Shown here piece by piece: positions 38,785-50,275 of a stretch of 64,000 nucleotides of DNA (position 1 is its first letter; each line of letters opens with the position of its first letter). The stretch spans positions 148,543,121 through 148,607,120 of the forward strand of contig NC_133161.1 in assembly GCF_040802235.1 (NCBI RefSeq). The letters are read 5' to 3'. The notes beneath the pieces are model-generated. The model did not search any database. It saw only the letters and a list, made by a program, of their open reading frames with translations, and was not told the DNA's origin. Origin of the DNA: Manis javanica (lineage: Eukaryota > Chordata > Mammalia > Pholidota > Manidae). The position numbers and the translations under genes are program-made.

Positions 38785-38990
38785 CGCGGCCGGGCCGGGC
38801 GCGCGTCTCGGGGGTGCGTCCGGGCCGAGGCGGGCGCCGGCCGGGGAACTGTTGCTCTCGGTGTCGCGGCGGCGGCGGCGGCAGTTCGCAGAACCCGCTC
38901 TCATCGCCCTCCACTCCTGTCTGCCGCGAGGTTAGCAAATCACCGCCGGCTGCGGCGCCTCCGCCGCGTCCCACGTCAACGCCGAGCCCC
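38785..38990 (-). other. ZBTB16: ZBTB16 untranslated exon 1 (5' end approximate)
   Basis: On the minus strand a consensus donor (GCG|GTGAGT) places the end of the first exon at 38785, with the GT at 38784-38783. It sits inside a CpG island about 2.8 kb upstream of exon 2, close to the spacing I recall for human exons 1 and 2. The exon contains a short CGG tract and an upstream ATG at 38904. The transcription start is not visible in the sequence; the upper limit given here is a guess just upstream of that ATG and near the CRE-like site. Confidence 0.6.
38867..38881 (+). repeat. (CGG)5 tract in exon 1 / uORF
   Basis: Five CGG triplets within the ZBTB16 5' UTR. On the transcribed strand they read as part of the arginine run of the upstream ORF. 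Confidence 0.85.
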
Positions 38991-39080
38991 CTCCCCCGCG
39001 AGGCCCCGGCGCCTCTCCATCTTTAGTGCTGGCGGCCGAGCCGGCTCCCTGCCCACAGCCGCCCCCTTCCCGCCCCGCCC
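38971..39080 (-). promoter_or_regulatory. Candidate ZBTB16 core/proximal promoter with CRE-like and GC-box sites
   Basis: Just upstream of exon 1 the minus strand shows a CRE-like TGACGTGG (38978-38971) and an Sp1-type GGGCGGGG (39080-39073) in a GC-rich stretch. No TATA box is seen at a suitable distance. The position upstream of the exon 1 donor supports a promoter role; occupancy by CREB or Sp1 is inference. Confidence 0.45.
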
Positions 39081-41160
39081 GCGCCGCCCGCCGCGCTCCG
39101 GGCTTCGCCTGACACCTAGCTGCCGCCGGGCGCCCGGCCGGGAGCAGGGAGGAGCGGCGCGGCCCCCGCCGCAGCCCCGGGCTCTCCGTGCCCCCTGGAC
39201 GCGGGTTCGCGCGGCGCTGCGGCTCCGGCGCGGAGTTTCGTCCCCGGCCCGGCGCGTGCCACCTCGCCCGCCACGCTCTCCCGGGCTCGGGGCTGCACAC
39301 GCTGTACCCGACACCGGTCCGCGCCCGGCCTTCGCGCCTCCGGGGGGCGCGCGTCCCGGCGACAAGTCCCCAGGCGCAGAGTTCGCGGGCCCCGTGACCC
39401 CGGTGCCGGAGGGGCCGCGGGACCAGCCGTCGGGGGAGACGCCCCGTCTTAGCTGCCGCGATCCCCGGAGGCCGAGGTGGAGGCCTGGGAAGCACTGCCC
39501 CACCCCCTACCCCCCGTCTCGAGCAGCCCCTCGGCTTTGCCCCCCAGGGGGCCCTGCTGGACGCGGTTCCCCTGACCTGCACTCTGCCCGGCGCGGTCTG
39601 CAGGGCGCGGAGGAAGCCTGAAGGAGCTCCGGGCCCCCCAAATACCTCCTCCTCCCCGCTGGCCGCCGAACCTGAGAGGGTGGAGGGGACGCCACTAACC
39701 CCGGGGCAGAACGGCAGAACACTGCGCTCCCTCGGCGGCGGAGAGCCCCTTCCCCTGCCCCGGAGCCTGGCGAAGGTGGGCGCGGGCGGGAAGCGCTTCT
39801 CCGGTAGCGGCCGCGGCGGCCAGCTAACCCCCGTCCGGGAGCGCGGCGCCAGGGGCGGTGCAGAGCGCCCTCCCTGGGTCTCGGGACAGGCAGTCCCGGA
39901 GGTCACACGGCCTTAGCAACGCGCGCGGGGCTCCGATCCCGGGCGTGCTGAGTGCCAACAGCCCGTCTCTGACACGCGGGTGGGTCGAAGGCTTCCTGCA
40001 GCCCTCGGGACACTCATATGCCAGCGCGGGCCGCCGGCACCGTCCCAGACCGAACGCCGGGCCCCCAGAACTGTAGGCTCAAGGAGACGGACAGAGGCCA
40101 ACGGGGCAAAAACCCTCTTGGGGCCGAGGAGGGCCAGACAAGTGGGTTTACTTCTCAGAACCGGTCGCGGGTCCCAAGAGCTGCCAGGGGGCTAAGTCAA
40201 TCCCGAGGACAGGCAGGCCCACCCCAGCAGGCGTCCCCCCTCCCACGGGCAGGGAAGGCACCCAGCAGGACCAGAGCCGCTGGGCAGGGGGCACAGCGAA
40301 GGAAGGGCCAGCTGTGCTCTGGTACCTCACAACCCAGCGACATCTGACCTATGCCCTGAGAAGCCCCTTTTTAACAATACAGAGCAGTCGTTATTAAAGA
40401 CCATTCTTCCTGGTTAAGGTCTACACAGTCCATAAGGGGAAAGGGACTTAAAGAAAGTTAAGACAGAATTGTTCTGCAAGGAGAGCAATAGGGGAGGATG
40501 TAAGCAGAGGAGAAAGACTCCTAAGGCCTCACCAAGGAAACAGAAGAATCATTAAACTTGCTGAGCACCCGCTTAGGTGGCACCTGGTGAAGGTGCTGCC
40601 TCACTGTCCACACCCGCCAGCCGGCCCCTCCCGAGCGCAATAGCAGGAGAAACACACAATTAACCCTTGATCCTAACCTATTAATCCTCAAATCAGAGAA
40701 GGAGGGAATCTTTGGAAACAATGAAAGAACAATCCCTCTGAGACCCTGGACCGCCCCACCTCTGTGCCATGTTCACTCTGTGAAAATCTCCCTTGCTTCA
40801 TAAACTCTGCCCATTAAAAAGCCCAACCCTTGTTAGTAAGTGTTAAAGCGAGATTAATGCCTGCATTTAAGAGGTGGAGAAGGTAGGTGAGGAGGAGGAA
40901 GGCAGGGGAGGCTGCGGGCTGAGTGCCAGCACTGGGCTCCGAGCATCTCCACTTAGCGCTGAAGGCTGGCTGCACAGCAGTTTGATAAGGTTTACTGGGC
41001 CCAGATAAAGTGGCAGCCGCTCCCCCGCCAAAGCTGGCATCACTTACAGCCAGAGCGACGTCCTTGGGTCCCCAGAGGACTGATGAGAATCCCCAGTTCA
41101 CAGATTTCATATGACAGCACCTGGAAACAGGCAGGATTGAAAATTACAAGAGAAAATTAA

Positions 41161-41184
41161 CTCTCCCTCTCTCCCTCTCTTTCT
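41161..41184 (+). repeat. CTCTCCCT pyrimidine tract
   Basis: Short near-perfect CTCTCCCT repeats followed by CTTTCTTGTTG. Confidence 0.8.
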
Positions 41185-41504
41185 TGTTGAGATATTTGTA
41201 GTTTTTTTTCTTTAACTTTTTTTCCTTGAAAGATGTGCTACGGGAAACTGCAACGGTCAACTCCGTCGGGTCCTAAAAACGGGAGATGTCGGTCTTGCCA
41301 GGAGGTCATGCTGGAGAGGAGGGTAAGGGAGTTGACCTCTGGATGGAATTGCACAGCCGACTCCTCTAATTTCCTCCTGTCCTCCGTTACTCACACACCT
41401 CCTGCTGGTAGCAGCCTTTCAGAGCTGTTAGTGGAAAAGGAAGGTGTACGAGGGCTAAGGGATCCTACAGGAAGACAATGTGGAATCATCACTCTCTCTG
41501 AGCA

Positions 41505-41700
41505 CTGACTGAATCTTAACACACCATCTATACAGTGTTTTATTCAATCTTTATAACTGCACTATTAATGCAAGTACTGTTATTTGCCCCATTTCTGCAG
41601 ATGAGAAAACTGAGTCTCAGGGACTTACTTAAATCCCTTACCCAAGGCTGTACAGCTATTAAATATCAGAGCTGAGACTTTAAATCAGACCATTGCCACA
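41505..41700 (-). mobile_element. MIR SINE
   Basis: Reverse-complement MIR: TTTGCCCCATTTCTGCAGAT, GAGAAAACTGAGTCTCAGGG, then CCCAAGGCTGTACAGCTATT. Confidence 0.85.
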
Positions 41701-42894
41701 GCAAAACTCACGTTAACGTCTAGATTATACAGCCCCTAGCTAGGGGGAAGAGGGAAGCAAGGGCTTGTAATTTCCCTGTTCTCTTACTCCACTGAGGCCA
41801 AGGGTTCAGCAGCCAACCGAGGCCCACGCAGTTCTCCAGGGACTCAGGCCACCAGGTGAACAGATCTCGGTCCCCAGGATCTCCGCACTTCCCCTCCTTC
41901 CTCAAAATCTCAGGCCAAAGTTGAGAAGGGTGTTTTGAATTACAGTAAAACTTCAACTCCACAGAAGGTTCTAGTGGTGTTCTGAGTATTCTGATGGTTA
42001 GTGACTGTTGACACTCCTTTTGTTCCAACTCCTCATTGGGAAAATAGTTTTAACATTAAAAGGTAAACTTTGCTATTGTGATAAATAAATCAAGGGTTCC
42101 TACTTTGGGGAGCAAAGCTACTTTGCATTTCCCCAAACTTTGTGATCAGTGGAAAAAGGTTTCTTCTGCAGTTAAGAACTCCGGGTTGCCACTGGAGGAC
42201 ACGCCAGGCTGTCACTTGCACCCTCAGGTCTTCACTCCACTCTGGACGCTTGGGGGAAGACACAGCAGACCTACTGTGTCTGTTCCTGGAGGCGAAGGCT
42301 CTTACAGCGCTTCAAGGTCACCACAGAGGATATCTACCAGATAGATGCAGACGTGTCAAAATTTGCCCTCAGTGCATATGCTGCTAGTTTTCTTCGGTTT
42401 GTCTTTTTCTTTTTTAAGTTTAGTTCTTTTATGCTCTGGTACTTCCCATAGATGACCCCTGCAGACTATAGAGGGGGAGATAATCAGGTGACGTGTGGGC
42501 TCTGCTTAGTCGAAGTCCAGAAAACCAAATAAGATGGCTTCTTTGATTACTAATCACCCCCTTTCCCCTGAGTTCTGGGTGGCAGTGTTTACAAACTTGG
42601 GCTCTTCTTCCAGGTAGTAAGTATGGCCTTCCTCTCATCTTTAGGCAGAGAGTGGCTTTTCAAAGGGAGAAGAAAAGGGCTTATTTCTTTTAGCCCCTGA
42701 GGTCTTGGGTCACTGTGACCCCAGGATCTTCATGATCGAGGAAGAGAAAGCTTTGTCTTCTCCCTCTCTCTCCTCAGCATATTGCAAATGGTGTTGGGAC
42801 CTGATGTTGTCAACTCGAACAGCAAATCTGAGTTGTTATTAGTGCAAAGATGCCCTAAGGGGGTAGGCAGTGTGGATGAAATCTGCAAGGGATG

Positions 42895-43140
42895 TTATGG
42901 GGAAGTGTGTTTATAATTATAATGGGATTTAATGTACACTGGGACCAGATGATGGCAGCCATTTAAGAAAGAGATGCTTAATAAGAGAGGTCCCTTGATG
43001 ACAGGCAGCAGAGCTCAGGTTATTATGGAAGAAGCAGTGTTTCACGGGGTGTCACAAACCGTGTGCCAGGTTTTATAGGGTTCCTAACAAAGCTTTGGGG
43101 TGAGATTCAGCAGCCATTGCTGTCAAGCTATTGGGCATAA
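42895..43140. promoter_or_regulatory. Candidate upstream enhancer with homeobox and PBX-MEIS-like motifs
   Basis: A non-repetitive AT-rich block about 4 kb upstream of the promoter contains overlapping TAAT-type sites around 42911-42934 and a PBX-MEIS-like TGATGACAG (42996-43004). It resembles developmental non-coding elements in composition. No comparison could be run, so this is a low-confidence proposal. Confidence 0.25.
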
Positions 43141-43629
43141 TGTGTTAATGTTGTCTTTGCGAGGAGCATCTGCCCTTTGGAGAAAGGCATTTTCTCCCTT
43201 TTGGATACACAGAACATAAACACACAGGCCCCGGGCCAGTACAAAGTAGTTTTTGGTGTTTCTGGAAAACTGCTTTGTTCTGAGAAAACTGGCCTCAATT
43301 TCAAAACTAAAATTTTGTGGCTGTCGAGGGGTGCAGTCTGCATATCCCGTGCACAAAATGAGGCAGCGAGTCCCATTACGGGTAATGGCATCCCCACAGC
43401 TACGTCCCCAGGCACCATGCTGAAAATTAACCCCCAGGTCCTCATCAGAAACGGGCTTTTTTTTTTTTTTTAACACTTTGGTGTTTCATTGTGGGGAAGC
43501 CTGGGAGAAGGGAAGTATATAACATTTTCTTACCCTGTTTAACTTTAAATAGCCAACTGTTAAACTTTTGAGGTGTTTACCATTATAGACTTAAGTGCAC
43601 CGCTGCTGTTTTAGAAGAGGAGCGCCCTA

Positions 43630-44197
43630 CAGACACACAACAGAGATACTCCAGGGCAGTTCCAGACCCCAAAAGAAAGCAAATATCTCAATAACAAAAT
43701 TCAAATGATTTTTTGGTTTCCCAGTGCAGGAAAAAATTGTCTTTACACTATACTATAGTCTAAAGTGTGCAATAGCATTGTGTCTAAAAAACAATGTACA
43801 CACCCCAACTTAAAATGACTTTAGTGATAAAAAATGCTAATGATCAGATCGCCTGAGCTTTCAGCCAGACAAACTTTTACCTGTGGAGGGTCTGGCTTAG
43901 ATACTGATGGCTGCTGACAGATGACGGTGGCTGCCGAAGGTTGGGGTGGCCGTGGCAGTTTCTTAAAATAAGACGACAATAAAGTTTGCTTCATCGATTA
44001 TAACAAATACAATAATCATGAAAAAGTTGGAAGTATTGCAAGAATTACCAAAATTTGTGACAGAGACACAAAATGAGCAAATGGCCCAATAGATTTATTT
44101 GCTCAGTACAGGGTTCCTAAAAACCTTCAATTTGTTTCTTTTATTTTAATGGCAGTGTCTGTGAAGCACGCTGAAGCAGGCAAAGGAGGTGTGCTTG
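43630..44197 (-). mobile_element. Tigger1-family DNA transposon relic, internally deleted
   Basis: Both ends of a pogo-like Tigger1 element are present and flanked by TA dinucleotides (43628-43629 and 44198-44199). Recognisable segments include the TTTTTTGGTTTCCCAGTGCA block, the TGTGCAATAGCATTGTGTCT block and the GAAGGTTGGGGTGGC block on one side, and the TATTGCAAGAATTACCAAAA block on the other. The join near 43998 removes nearly all of the transposase gene. Orientation is given relative to the consensus as I remember it. Non-autonomous and long dead. Confidence 0.85.
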
Positions 44198-44779
44198 TAG
44201 TTATGGGCAGGACCTGGAAGGGCCACATTCCTTGGAGGTTTGCCAGAAGCACCGTGGTCCCGAGAGAGCTCGTGCCCACCGGGTGTGAGGGCAGGGCATG
44301 GAAGCCGCTGTGTCCATCACAGCTCACTCGCGGTCACCATGCTGCGTGCTCACAAAGCAGAAGACCGTCGCAGAGTCCTTGAAGCGGACTATTTCGTTTG
44401 CTCTGACAAGGATTAAAGACGAGGGATCAGAGAAAACTGAACTTGCGGTCAACCACGCAGAAGCTGAATTTAGGAGCAGGTACTCTTCTAATGGAAGTGG
44501 TATGTCCGGGGCACGCAAGGCATACGAGGAACTGCTTTCACTCAGTGACAGGTAACTTAAGCCAATTCTGTTAAAATTATTATAGCAAAACAAACATGGG
44601 TATCCTGTGGGGTAGGATTCAAACTTTATCTTAATTTCTAGGATGAAAGTGGAGGACTGCCTTAGAGTTCTCCCTTAAGAAAAGCTCACTGCCTTTTTCC
44701 CACTGGGGCTGAGTAGGTGCGGTACAGGGTCTGGGCCAGAGGCTCTGAATCAGCCTCCTGTGCCAGGGCAGGGTCCTTT

Positions 44780-45075
44780 GTCTCTTTGGGGGGTCACCGT
44801 TGGAACTTGGATGCAACCTTTTCCACCCCACTCCAGCCAGAAAGAATTTCTCCCTTCTCCATAAGCCCCTTAGCACTTTTTGAACATTTATCGTAGGATT
44901 TACCACCATCTGCCTTGTATCTGGGTGTCCCCTCTGACCACCCACACCATTGTGAGTTTGTGTAAGGGAAGGTCTCAGTATTCCCACCTCTAACCTCCAG
45001 AGCCTAGCACACTGTCAAGCAGCCTAGGCCTCTGCTTGTTAAATGTTGGGGAATGAATGGAATGAAATGAACGAA
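44780..45075 (+). mobile_element. L2 LINE 3' end fragment
   Basis: L2-like CCCCTTAGCACTTTTTGAAC and ATCTGCCTTGTATC segments, ending in a degenerate form of the AAATGTTNNNNAATGAATG terminal motif. Confidence 0.75.
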
Positions 45076-46159
45076 CACACAACAGACACCAAGTGTTTTA
45101 GGAATCCAGGAGAGGAGGGACTGTTCTCTGCACCCCAACATTTAGGGCAGAATTCTTTGTAGCTGTGGGTGTTTCACTAACCCTTGAAAAGTCAATAGGC
45201 TATAGGTAAGGGTTGAGGATAGCTTCTGAATTTAATTGTATTCAGCTCCTTGAAGGTATAACTGTGTTCTGTTTCAATTTATGTCTCCTTCAGGGGCCTA
45301 GAACCAAGCTTTTCTCAATGTTCTAGGAGCATTAATACTTATTAAATTGCACTGAACTCAAATGAATTGATGTGAATGACACTGGTCATTACTCCCACAG
45401 TGGCCTTGTAGTCCCAATCCCAAACAACTATCAGTTAACCAGCTGACAGATTAGCTCTGCCATTACCAGGCCTGGCAGAGACGGGCCAGCTACTCTCTGG
45501 GCATCTTCCCAAGCACACACTGGGTGACGTGTATCAACGTACCTTGTGCTTAGGTACACACAGGGCGCGTGACTAAGTCCTGGGCAACACATGGACTGTG
45601 AGCAGAAGTGCCGTTTCCAGCAGTGGCCTAGAAAAACTCCCCTGAGGAATCCTTTCCCTGTCTGTGACTTGACTCCAGGAGCGTATAGATGCCTTGTTTT
45701 GTCTTTCAGCTGCAGGGCCGTGACGCTTGAGCTGCGATATTGGCTGGGGAAACGGGGTTGCCCCCAAGTCCTCCTGACAATTGGGTTACACACAGGACAG
45801 GTCCCTCTAGGGACTGGAGGGTGGATGGGCAAAAGGGAAAACTAGGCAAGGTCCTGGCAGTTTCCGGTTCACCCTTTTTCCTGTGAACCTGTTTCTTTAG
45901 CTGCCTCTTCAGCCAGACTGTGAGCTCTCTGGGGACAAGGGTGACCGCGGGCTTCCCAGTGCATCTGCAGTACTTACACCTGGTAGAAGCTGAGCCCTCG
46001 TTTATGGTAGGAAAGCAGCATGACCTCTGGGGAAGGGCGGGCAGGGAGGCCTCACAGTGCCCGAGACCTTAAGGGATGAAACTGGGGCTGTTCAGACCAG
46101 CGCTCATCTCCAGCTCCTCTTCTCCAGGCTGAGCTCAGGCTCTGGTTATCCACACGGGC

Positions 46160-46295
46160 CTGTGTTCAGATGCCACTTCCCACCTCTTGGGTTGTCTATG
46201 TACACGCCCGAGTTGCAGTGTCCGCCCCTGTAAACTGGGGGCAGTAACGGGCCCCACCTCACTAGGGTTGCTAGGAAAACGCACAAGGGGTGCTT
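46160..46295 (+). mobile_element. Diverged MIR SINE
   Basis: CCCCTGTAAACTGGGGGCAG followed by CACCTCACTAGGGTTGCTAG matches the MIR 3' half. Confidence 0.6.
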
Positions 46296-48519
46296 ATGTC
46301 ACATCACCTTGCACCCTCCCCGCTACAAGATGCCTTAACATGTGGTGTAAGATCTGTGATAGGTAAACTTTAACTCTCTTTAAAGGAGGGAAGGGTGACC
46401 TGTGAGTACTGATGGGATTGTAGCTGTGAGCCTGTTTGTGGCCTGTTCTCCCAGTCTTGTCCCTTTTATCCGGTCGGGATGAGTCAAGCGGGCAAAAGGA
46501 ATCCAGACGGGCAGAGTGCAGGGGTGGTGCTCATTCCCACCCCACAGCACGACGTGTTGATCCGTGTGTGACCGTGGAGCGCGGCGCCCCTGTTCCCTGA
46601 GTTAAATAGCAGTCATGCCCAACTGCTCTCCCTGTACCATTACTCCAAGTGATTGAGCCAATTTCTCCCACTGCCGTGAGTTTAAATTGTAAACCTCTCA
46701 GCCAGACAGTGGGCTCTGCCTGTTGTGATTATTACTAACCTTCCGGATCACGCTGCGGAGACCAGGGATCCGCAGAGCAGCCCAGGTGGAGGCCGGCGTG
46801 GACTGCGGACGGCTACCCACCCATCTCCACCCAGTCTACCCGCGTCCACCTTGACCTTGCAGACATGCCCGGCCACCAGCCTGGGAAGTCGTCCGTAATG
46901 CTGGGAAAATAGTGAAATGCTGGGTGTCCTCTGATCCCTTTGGCTGGGATAGAAAGGGGAGTCGTGGGAACGCACAGTGCTTTGATATTCAGAAGTCACT
47001 TGCCAGCCATTCCCTTTTCTCTTTGCCGTGTGTCTATTAGCCAGCTGAAACGTGCAGGGACAGTGGCCACCTCCTAGTTGATAGCCAGCTCACCCAACCA
47101 TGTGTATTTAGTATAATTATACTGGGAACAAGTCTCCCAGAGGGCTGCAGGGCGGGGCAAGTTTCAAGCAAACTCTATCCCCAAGCACAGTTCTTGCTTG
47201 GTCTCTTCCAGTCTGTAATTCTTTTCCTTAAAGGTACCTTCTTCCTTGCTGACTAATCACAAACTGGCAGAGATGGCAGCGCCCTAAATATGGGCAGCTT
47301 GTTTTGCTTTTCTGAACAGTTTGGTCTGTGCAAAATCCCTCAGAAGGAAGCCAGTCCCTATTCCCCAGCCTCAGCATGTTTGTGTTGCTTGTTTGTTACA
47401 AAGCCAAGTGTACCTGTGGTCCTACTGAGTGACGTCTGCAGGCAAAGGAGAAGCAGTTCTGCCCTCAGAAGGTTGCAGTCTACCAACCTAAGCAAGGCGC
47501 CGCTAGCAGGGGGCCCAGGTGTATTATTGCCTCTTTGTTTTCTAGAATAAACGTGGGTGGGGCGGAAGGCCTGCAAGCACCTGGCAGAACCTGCCTGAGA
47601 TGGAAGATAACAAAGTAACCGAGGAAGCCCACACCTGAGCCCCGCTTCCTATGATTCTGCTGAGCTCGCTCCTGCAGCTTCCTGGAGAGTCCCGCCCCCT
47701 CCCCCTGCCCCAATCCCGCTCCCCGCTCCCCCCCTACGCACTGTACTGAACTCTGTCCTCTAGCGGCCAAGAGTGGGTAGCCGGCTGCAGACGCCGGAGG
47801 CCACGCTCGCTGGGAACCACCGCTGTGCCTTCCTCCTCTTCGGATGATTTCCTGATGGCGCTTCGCAACAAAAGGGAAGGAGGTGGATTGAAGCGGATTT
47901 GTAAACCACTGAGCTTTTCGAATTTAACCACCAGGTCACTAGAGGTTGGCGGGTTTCTGTTTCGCAGAAATTGAACACTGGGACGCCCCCCAACTTGCCG
48001 GGGGAGCATGTCTCCAACAAGCTTTCCCTATGGCCTGCATGTCTTCCCAAGTCCCTACGAATGATGAGGAGAGAGCAGTTCTCCAGCCTAACCCACTGGG
48101 GAAGCAGAGGGTAAATGTCGGGGAGCTGCTTTACCAAGGGGCATCCTTTGTGGTGAGGAGTTCCAGGAAAGCTGTCTGAGGGGCTAGTGTAGCCAGGAAT
48201 CAAGAGAAATCAGGTCCTAAAGGAAGTAAAGGCCCCGGAACACGTTTGTGGTAAGGAGATGGCACGTTCTCATCTTTTCTGTCACACCCTGTGGGCTCTG
48301 GGTTGAAGGGAGTAAGTAAGGCAGCAGCTGAGGTGAGAAATGGGCGGATGGACAGGGCTGCCGCACTCACTCCCCAACAAGGACCCGCCGGCCACCCGGG
48401 GGTCATTAGGTGTGACTAGACGGGAAGGCAGCTAACGTTCTGATAAACATACTAGAGCTTAGGCAGTCAAATTACGGTCGCCTCTTCAAGATGCTGATAG
48501 ACTCAGAAACTAAAGGGAC

Positions 48520-48640
48520 TTAAAACATCCTCTAGCCCGCCCTCACCGCTTTACAGGAGAGGAAGCAAAACAGAGAGGCGGTACGACGTTCCCAAAGCCG
48601 CATGTCCGGTTAGAGCCGGGACTTCAGACCAGGGCCCTTC
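48520..48640 (-). mobile_element. MIR SINE fragment
   Basis: Reverse-complement MIR: CTTTACAGGAGAGGAAGC, AACAGAGAGGCG, and TTAGAGCCGGGACTTCAGAC. Confidence 0.65.
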
Positions 48641-48984
48641 TGGGGCCATCGTGATCACGTCACCGAAGTCATTCAGTCATTTAGAAATACTGCGAATTTG
48701 CCTTCCAAGTACATGGCATTCGTCTTTTGAAAGTCTTCAGTCATGGCCTAACTTGCGCATTGAGGCAAAATATGATTTTCAAACAAGCTCAAGAGGGTGA
48801 TGACGCTGGTTAATAAAATTTTAGGTCAAAACTAGTGGGATTGGAAAGCCTTGATTCTGAGATTCTCCTGTGGCTCATAAGCCAGCAGTTACAGCAATTT
48901 AGTTGTGAGAAGTGTATCATCTTTCCCACTGTGACAGAAGCACATAATATACATTTGGAGATACATTATCTACGGTATCCATCC

Positions 48985-49112
48985 TGCTATGTGTGTACAC
49001 ATATACATACACATATGCATATTTATATCACACATTTACATACATATACATATTCATATACATGTATACACACATGCATATTGATATATATATATTTATT
49101 TATTTTTACATT
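48985..49112 (+). repeat. TA/CA-rich imperfect microsatellite
   Basis: About 128 bp of alternating purine-pyrimidine sequence built from ACATATAC and ATACACATATGC-type units, ending in (TA)5 and TTTATTTATT. Confidence 0.9.
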
Positions 49113-49244
49113 CTGAAATACTAGTTTAAAATTGACCCTGTTACGTGATAGTCATGATTTCTATAAGCGCATTCCATCAAAATGTGTTCCTCTGGGGGTC
49201 CACAAGGATGACAGCCCTGTGGAGGAGCAGTGTGCCCTGCCGTC

Positions 49245-49375
49245 TGGGCTTTGAAACCAGACTAATGTGGTCTCAACCCCGACCTGTCATTTAATAGTGA
49301 TGCAGAATTCAACAGATTTCTTAACTTACGCCTCAGTTTTCTCATCTGTAGAATAAGGATACCTAAGGTCTCTAA
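49245..49375 (+). mobile_element. MIR SINE fragment
   Basis: CTGGGCTTTGAAACCAGACT, then CCTCAGTTTTCTCATCTGTA and GAATAAGGATACC. Confidence 0.7.
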
Positions 49376-50124
49376 CCTCCCAGAAGTTAAAGAGCAGGGC
49401 CCTGATCCCACAGCCCGTGAGGGACAGAGCCGGGACGTAAACCTAGGCCTGTCTGACTCCCAGATGGGCCTCTTTTCTGGGACAGCCCTCTGCCTGCACC
49501 CGGTGTTTGTGGGAGCAGCAGGCAGCCCCCCGTGAGGAAGGTGGCCCTGAGGAGTGGTGAAGAGGTCCATACCCTGCCTGTTATTTTCTTCATAAAGCCA
49601 TCTCTTCTGCCTTGCTTGAAAGCTGCAAATAGGTTAAGATTGCATATGATTCTAGTGATACTTACGTTAGACTTCAGTTAAAAAGTCCCATCTGACTCCC
49701 TCACCTGTATCTAAAATTAAAATGCCAAAAATACTACAAGAGAAATTTGGTGAAAAGCAGAGAAAATGATACATTGACTGCAGAGCCTATGGCAAGAGAC
49801 CCTTCTCTGGTCTGTTGGAGCCCTGTCCCCAGGAACTCCCAGGTGTGAGAGGGGGGTTTCTTTCAAGAGAAAGTGCCCAAGTAAACTGAGCCAGTATTGG
49901 CATTCAAATATCATTTGTGGCTCTGTTCAGAGACTTAATGTCGTATCTCCCCAGAAAGAGACTCTCCCTTCTACTGAGTTCATTGCCTATGGGGCACTTC
50001 AGTAAGTAGGAAAGGTAATCATGGGGGAGGGTAACTTTTTCTCCCCCAACATTGCTCTGGAATTTTCTGGAATGTTAACTTTTCAATTTTCTTTTAAGAA
50101 GACAAGCGCATGGCAAAATTATGA

Positions 50125-50275
50125 GAACACTGGATTTCTAATGAGAAGACCAGGATTCAAGGCCAGCTCTGCCAAACACTTCCTGCCAGCCCTGGACACA
50201 GGTCACTCACTCTCTCCCTGTGCTTCGGTGTTGTCCTCTGTGAAAATGGAAATAGTATGTGGAAAATGTCTCTGA
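50125..50275 (+). mobile_element. MIR SINE
   Basis: ACCAGGATTCAAGGCCAGCT, CTGCCAAACACTTCCTG, GTCACTCACTCTCTCCCTGT and CCTCTGTGAAAATGGAAATA follow MIR order. Confidence 0.75.

Larger units (their letters stand above)
35954..38904 (-). other. Spliced upstream ORF of 64 codons in the ZBTB16 5' UTR
   Basis: An ATG at 38904 in exon 1 (context G at -3, A at +4) opens 40 codons up to the exon 1 donor. The donor falls exactly between codons. In spliced RNA the frame continues for 24 codons into exon 2 and stops at TGA 35956-35954, leaving 15 nt before the PLZF ATG. The predicted peptide is basic, with arginine runs in both exons. It has no domain I recognise, and I do not claim it is a functional protein. 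Its likely role, if transcripts start upstream of 38904, is to reduce or regulate translation of PLZF. Confidence 0.5.
37190..40080. promoter_or_regulatory. CpG island covering the ZBTB16 promoter, exon 1 and the start of intron 1
   Basis: CpG dinucleotides and G+C content rise sharply here compared with both flanks, and fall again near 37190 and 40080. The island spans exon 1 and extends about 1.6 kb into intron 1 and about 1.1 kb upstream. It is long and TATA-less, as is usual for developmental transcription factor genes. Very long open frames on both strands are a side effect of low stop-codon frequency in GC-rich DNA. Edges were judged by eye. Confidence 0.85.

Noticed and set aside
37081..39906. 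Very long overlapping ORFs (up to 607 codons) on both strands of the CpG island
   Set aside because: They are Pro/Arg/Gly/Ala-rich, overlap one another in several frames on both strands, and show no domain. GC-rich DNA has few stop codons. Only the first 40 codons of one lie in an exon, as the uORF.
43458..43473. Run of T before AACACTTTGG as the tail of a minus-strand retroposon
   Set aside because: No matching target-site duplication or recognisable element body was found upstream of the T-run.
47313..47327. Near-consensus glucocorticoid response element (TGAACA GTT TGGTCT)
   Set aside because: ZBTB16 is known to be glucocorticoid-induced and this site differs from consensus at two positions, but single sites like this are common by chance. 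I found no perfect element or cluster in the window.
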